From Candidatus Hodarchaeota archaeon (lineage in GTDB: Archaea > Asgardarchaeota > Heimdallarchaeia > Hodarchaeales > Hodarchaeaceae): a stretch of DNA of 5,432 bases. The stretch covers positions 1 to 5,432 of the forward strand of contig JAUUVJ010000314.1 in NCBI GenBank assembly GCA_030589605.1, given 5' to 3'. Position numbers and translations under genes: made by a program. The notes under the pieces were generated by a model. It saw only the letters and a list, made by a program, of their open reading frames with translations, was not told the DNA's origin and made no database searches. Numbering within the stretch: the first letter of the stretch is position 1; each line of letters begins with the position of its first letter. Below, piece by piece: positions 5,432 through 5,432 of the stretch.

Positions 5432-5432
5432 A

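Overview
The window is AT-rich and most probably archaeal. The clearest evidence is the left-edge gene, an Orc1/Cdc6-type initiator ATPase, a family found in archaea and eukaryotes. TATA-like boxes about 25-60 nt before a start codon and T-rich terminator tracts agree with this. I cannot fix the lineage; an Asgard or similar uncultured AT-rich archaeon would fit, but that is a guess.

Layout. (1) Positions 1-934, minus: N-terminal 311 residues of an Orc1/Cdc6 paralog that runs off the left edge. Its Walker A, Walker B and sensor 2 are clear, but box VII and sensor 1 look altered. (2) 935-1841: a 0.9 kb spacer. Its left end holds a small cluster of TTACATC repeats and a TTGTTAACAA palindrome just upstream of orc1/cdc6. 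Its right two thirds hold broken minus-strand reading frames that look like a decayed gene. (3) 1842-3212, minus: an intact GH4-family NAD-dependent glycosidase. (4) 3246-3419, minus: the C-terminal tail of a gene that once lay 33 nt upstream of the glycosidase and is now cut off. Next to it on the plus strand is a truncated transposase (3376-3738), the likely cause. (5) 3739-3988: spacer with an imperfect direct repeat and the promoter of the next gene. (6) 3989-4687, plus: a four-TM membrane protein with a C-terminal cytoplasmic PH-like domain, interrupted by an in-frame TGA at codon 161. A hairpin plus T-tract terminator overlaps the second, distal stop codon. (7) 4757-5431, minus: C-terminal part of a sugar-1-phosphate nucleotidyltransferase with a left-handed beta-helix (GlmU-like) domain, running off the right edge. 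The catalytic acetyltransferase His is replaced by Arg.

The genes do not form one pathway. The glycosidase and its truncated upstream neighbour were probably an operon for sugar breakdown. The nucleotidyltransferase belongs to nucleotide-sugar or cell-surface glycan synthesis. The dominant impression is a genome segment undergoing decay: a truncated transposase, a beheaded gene, a fragmented spacer frame and a premature stop. I see no tRNA, rRNA, CRISPR array or convincing new multi-gene system.
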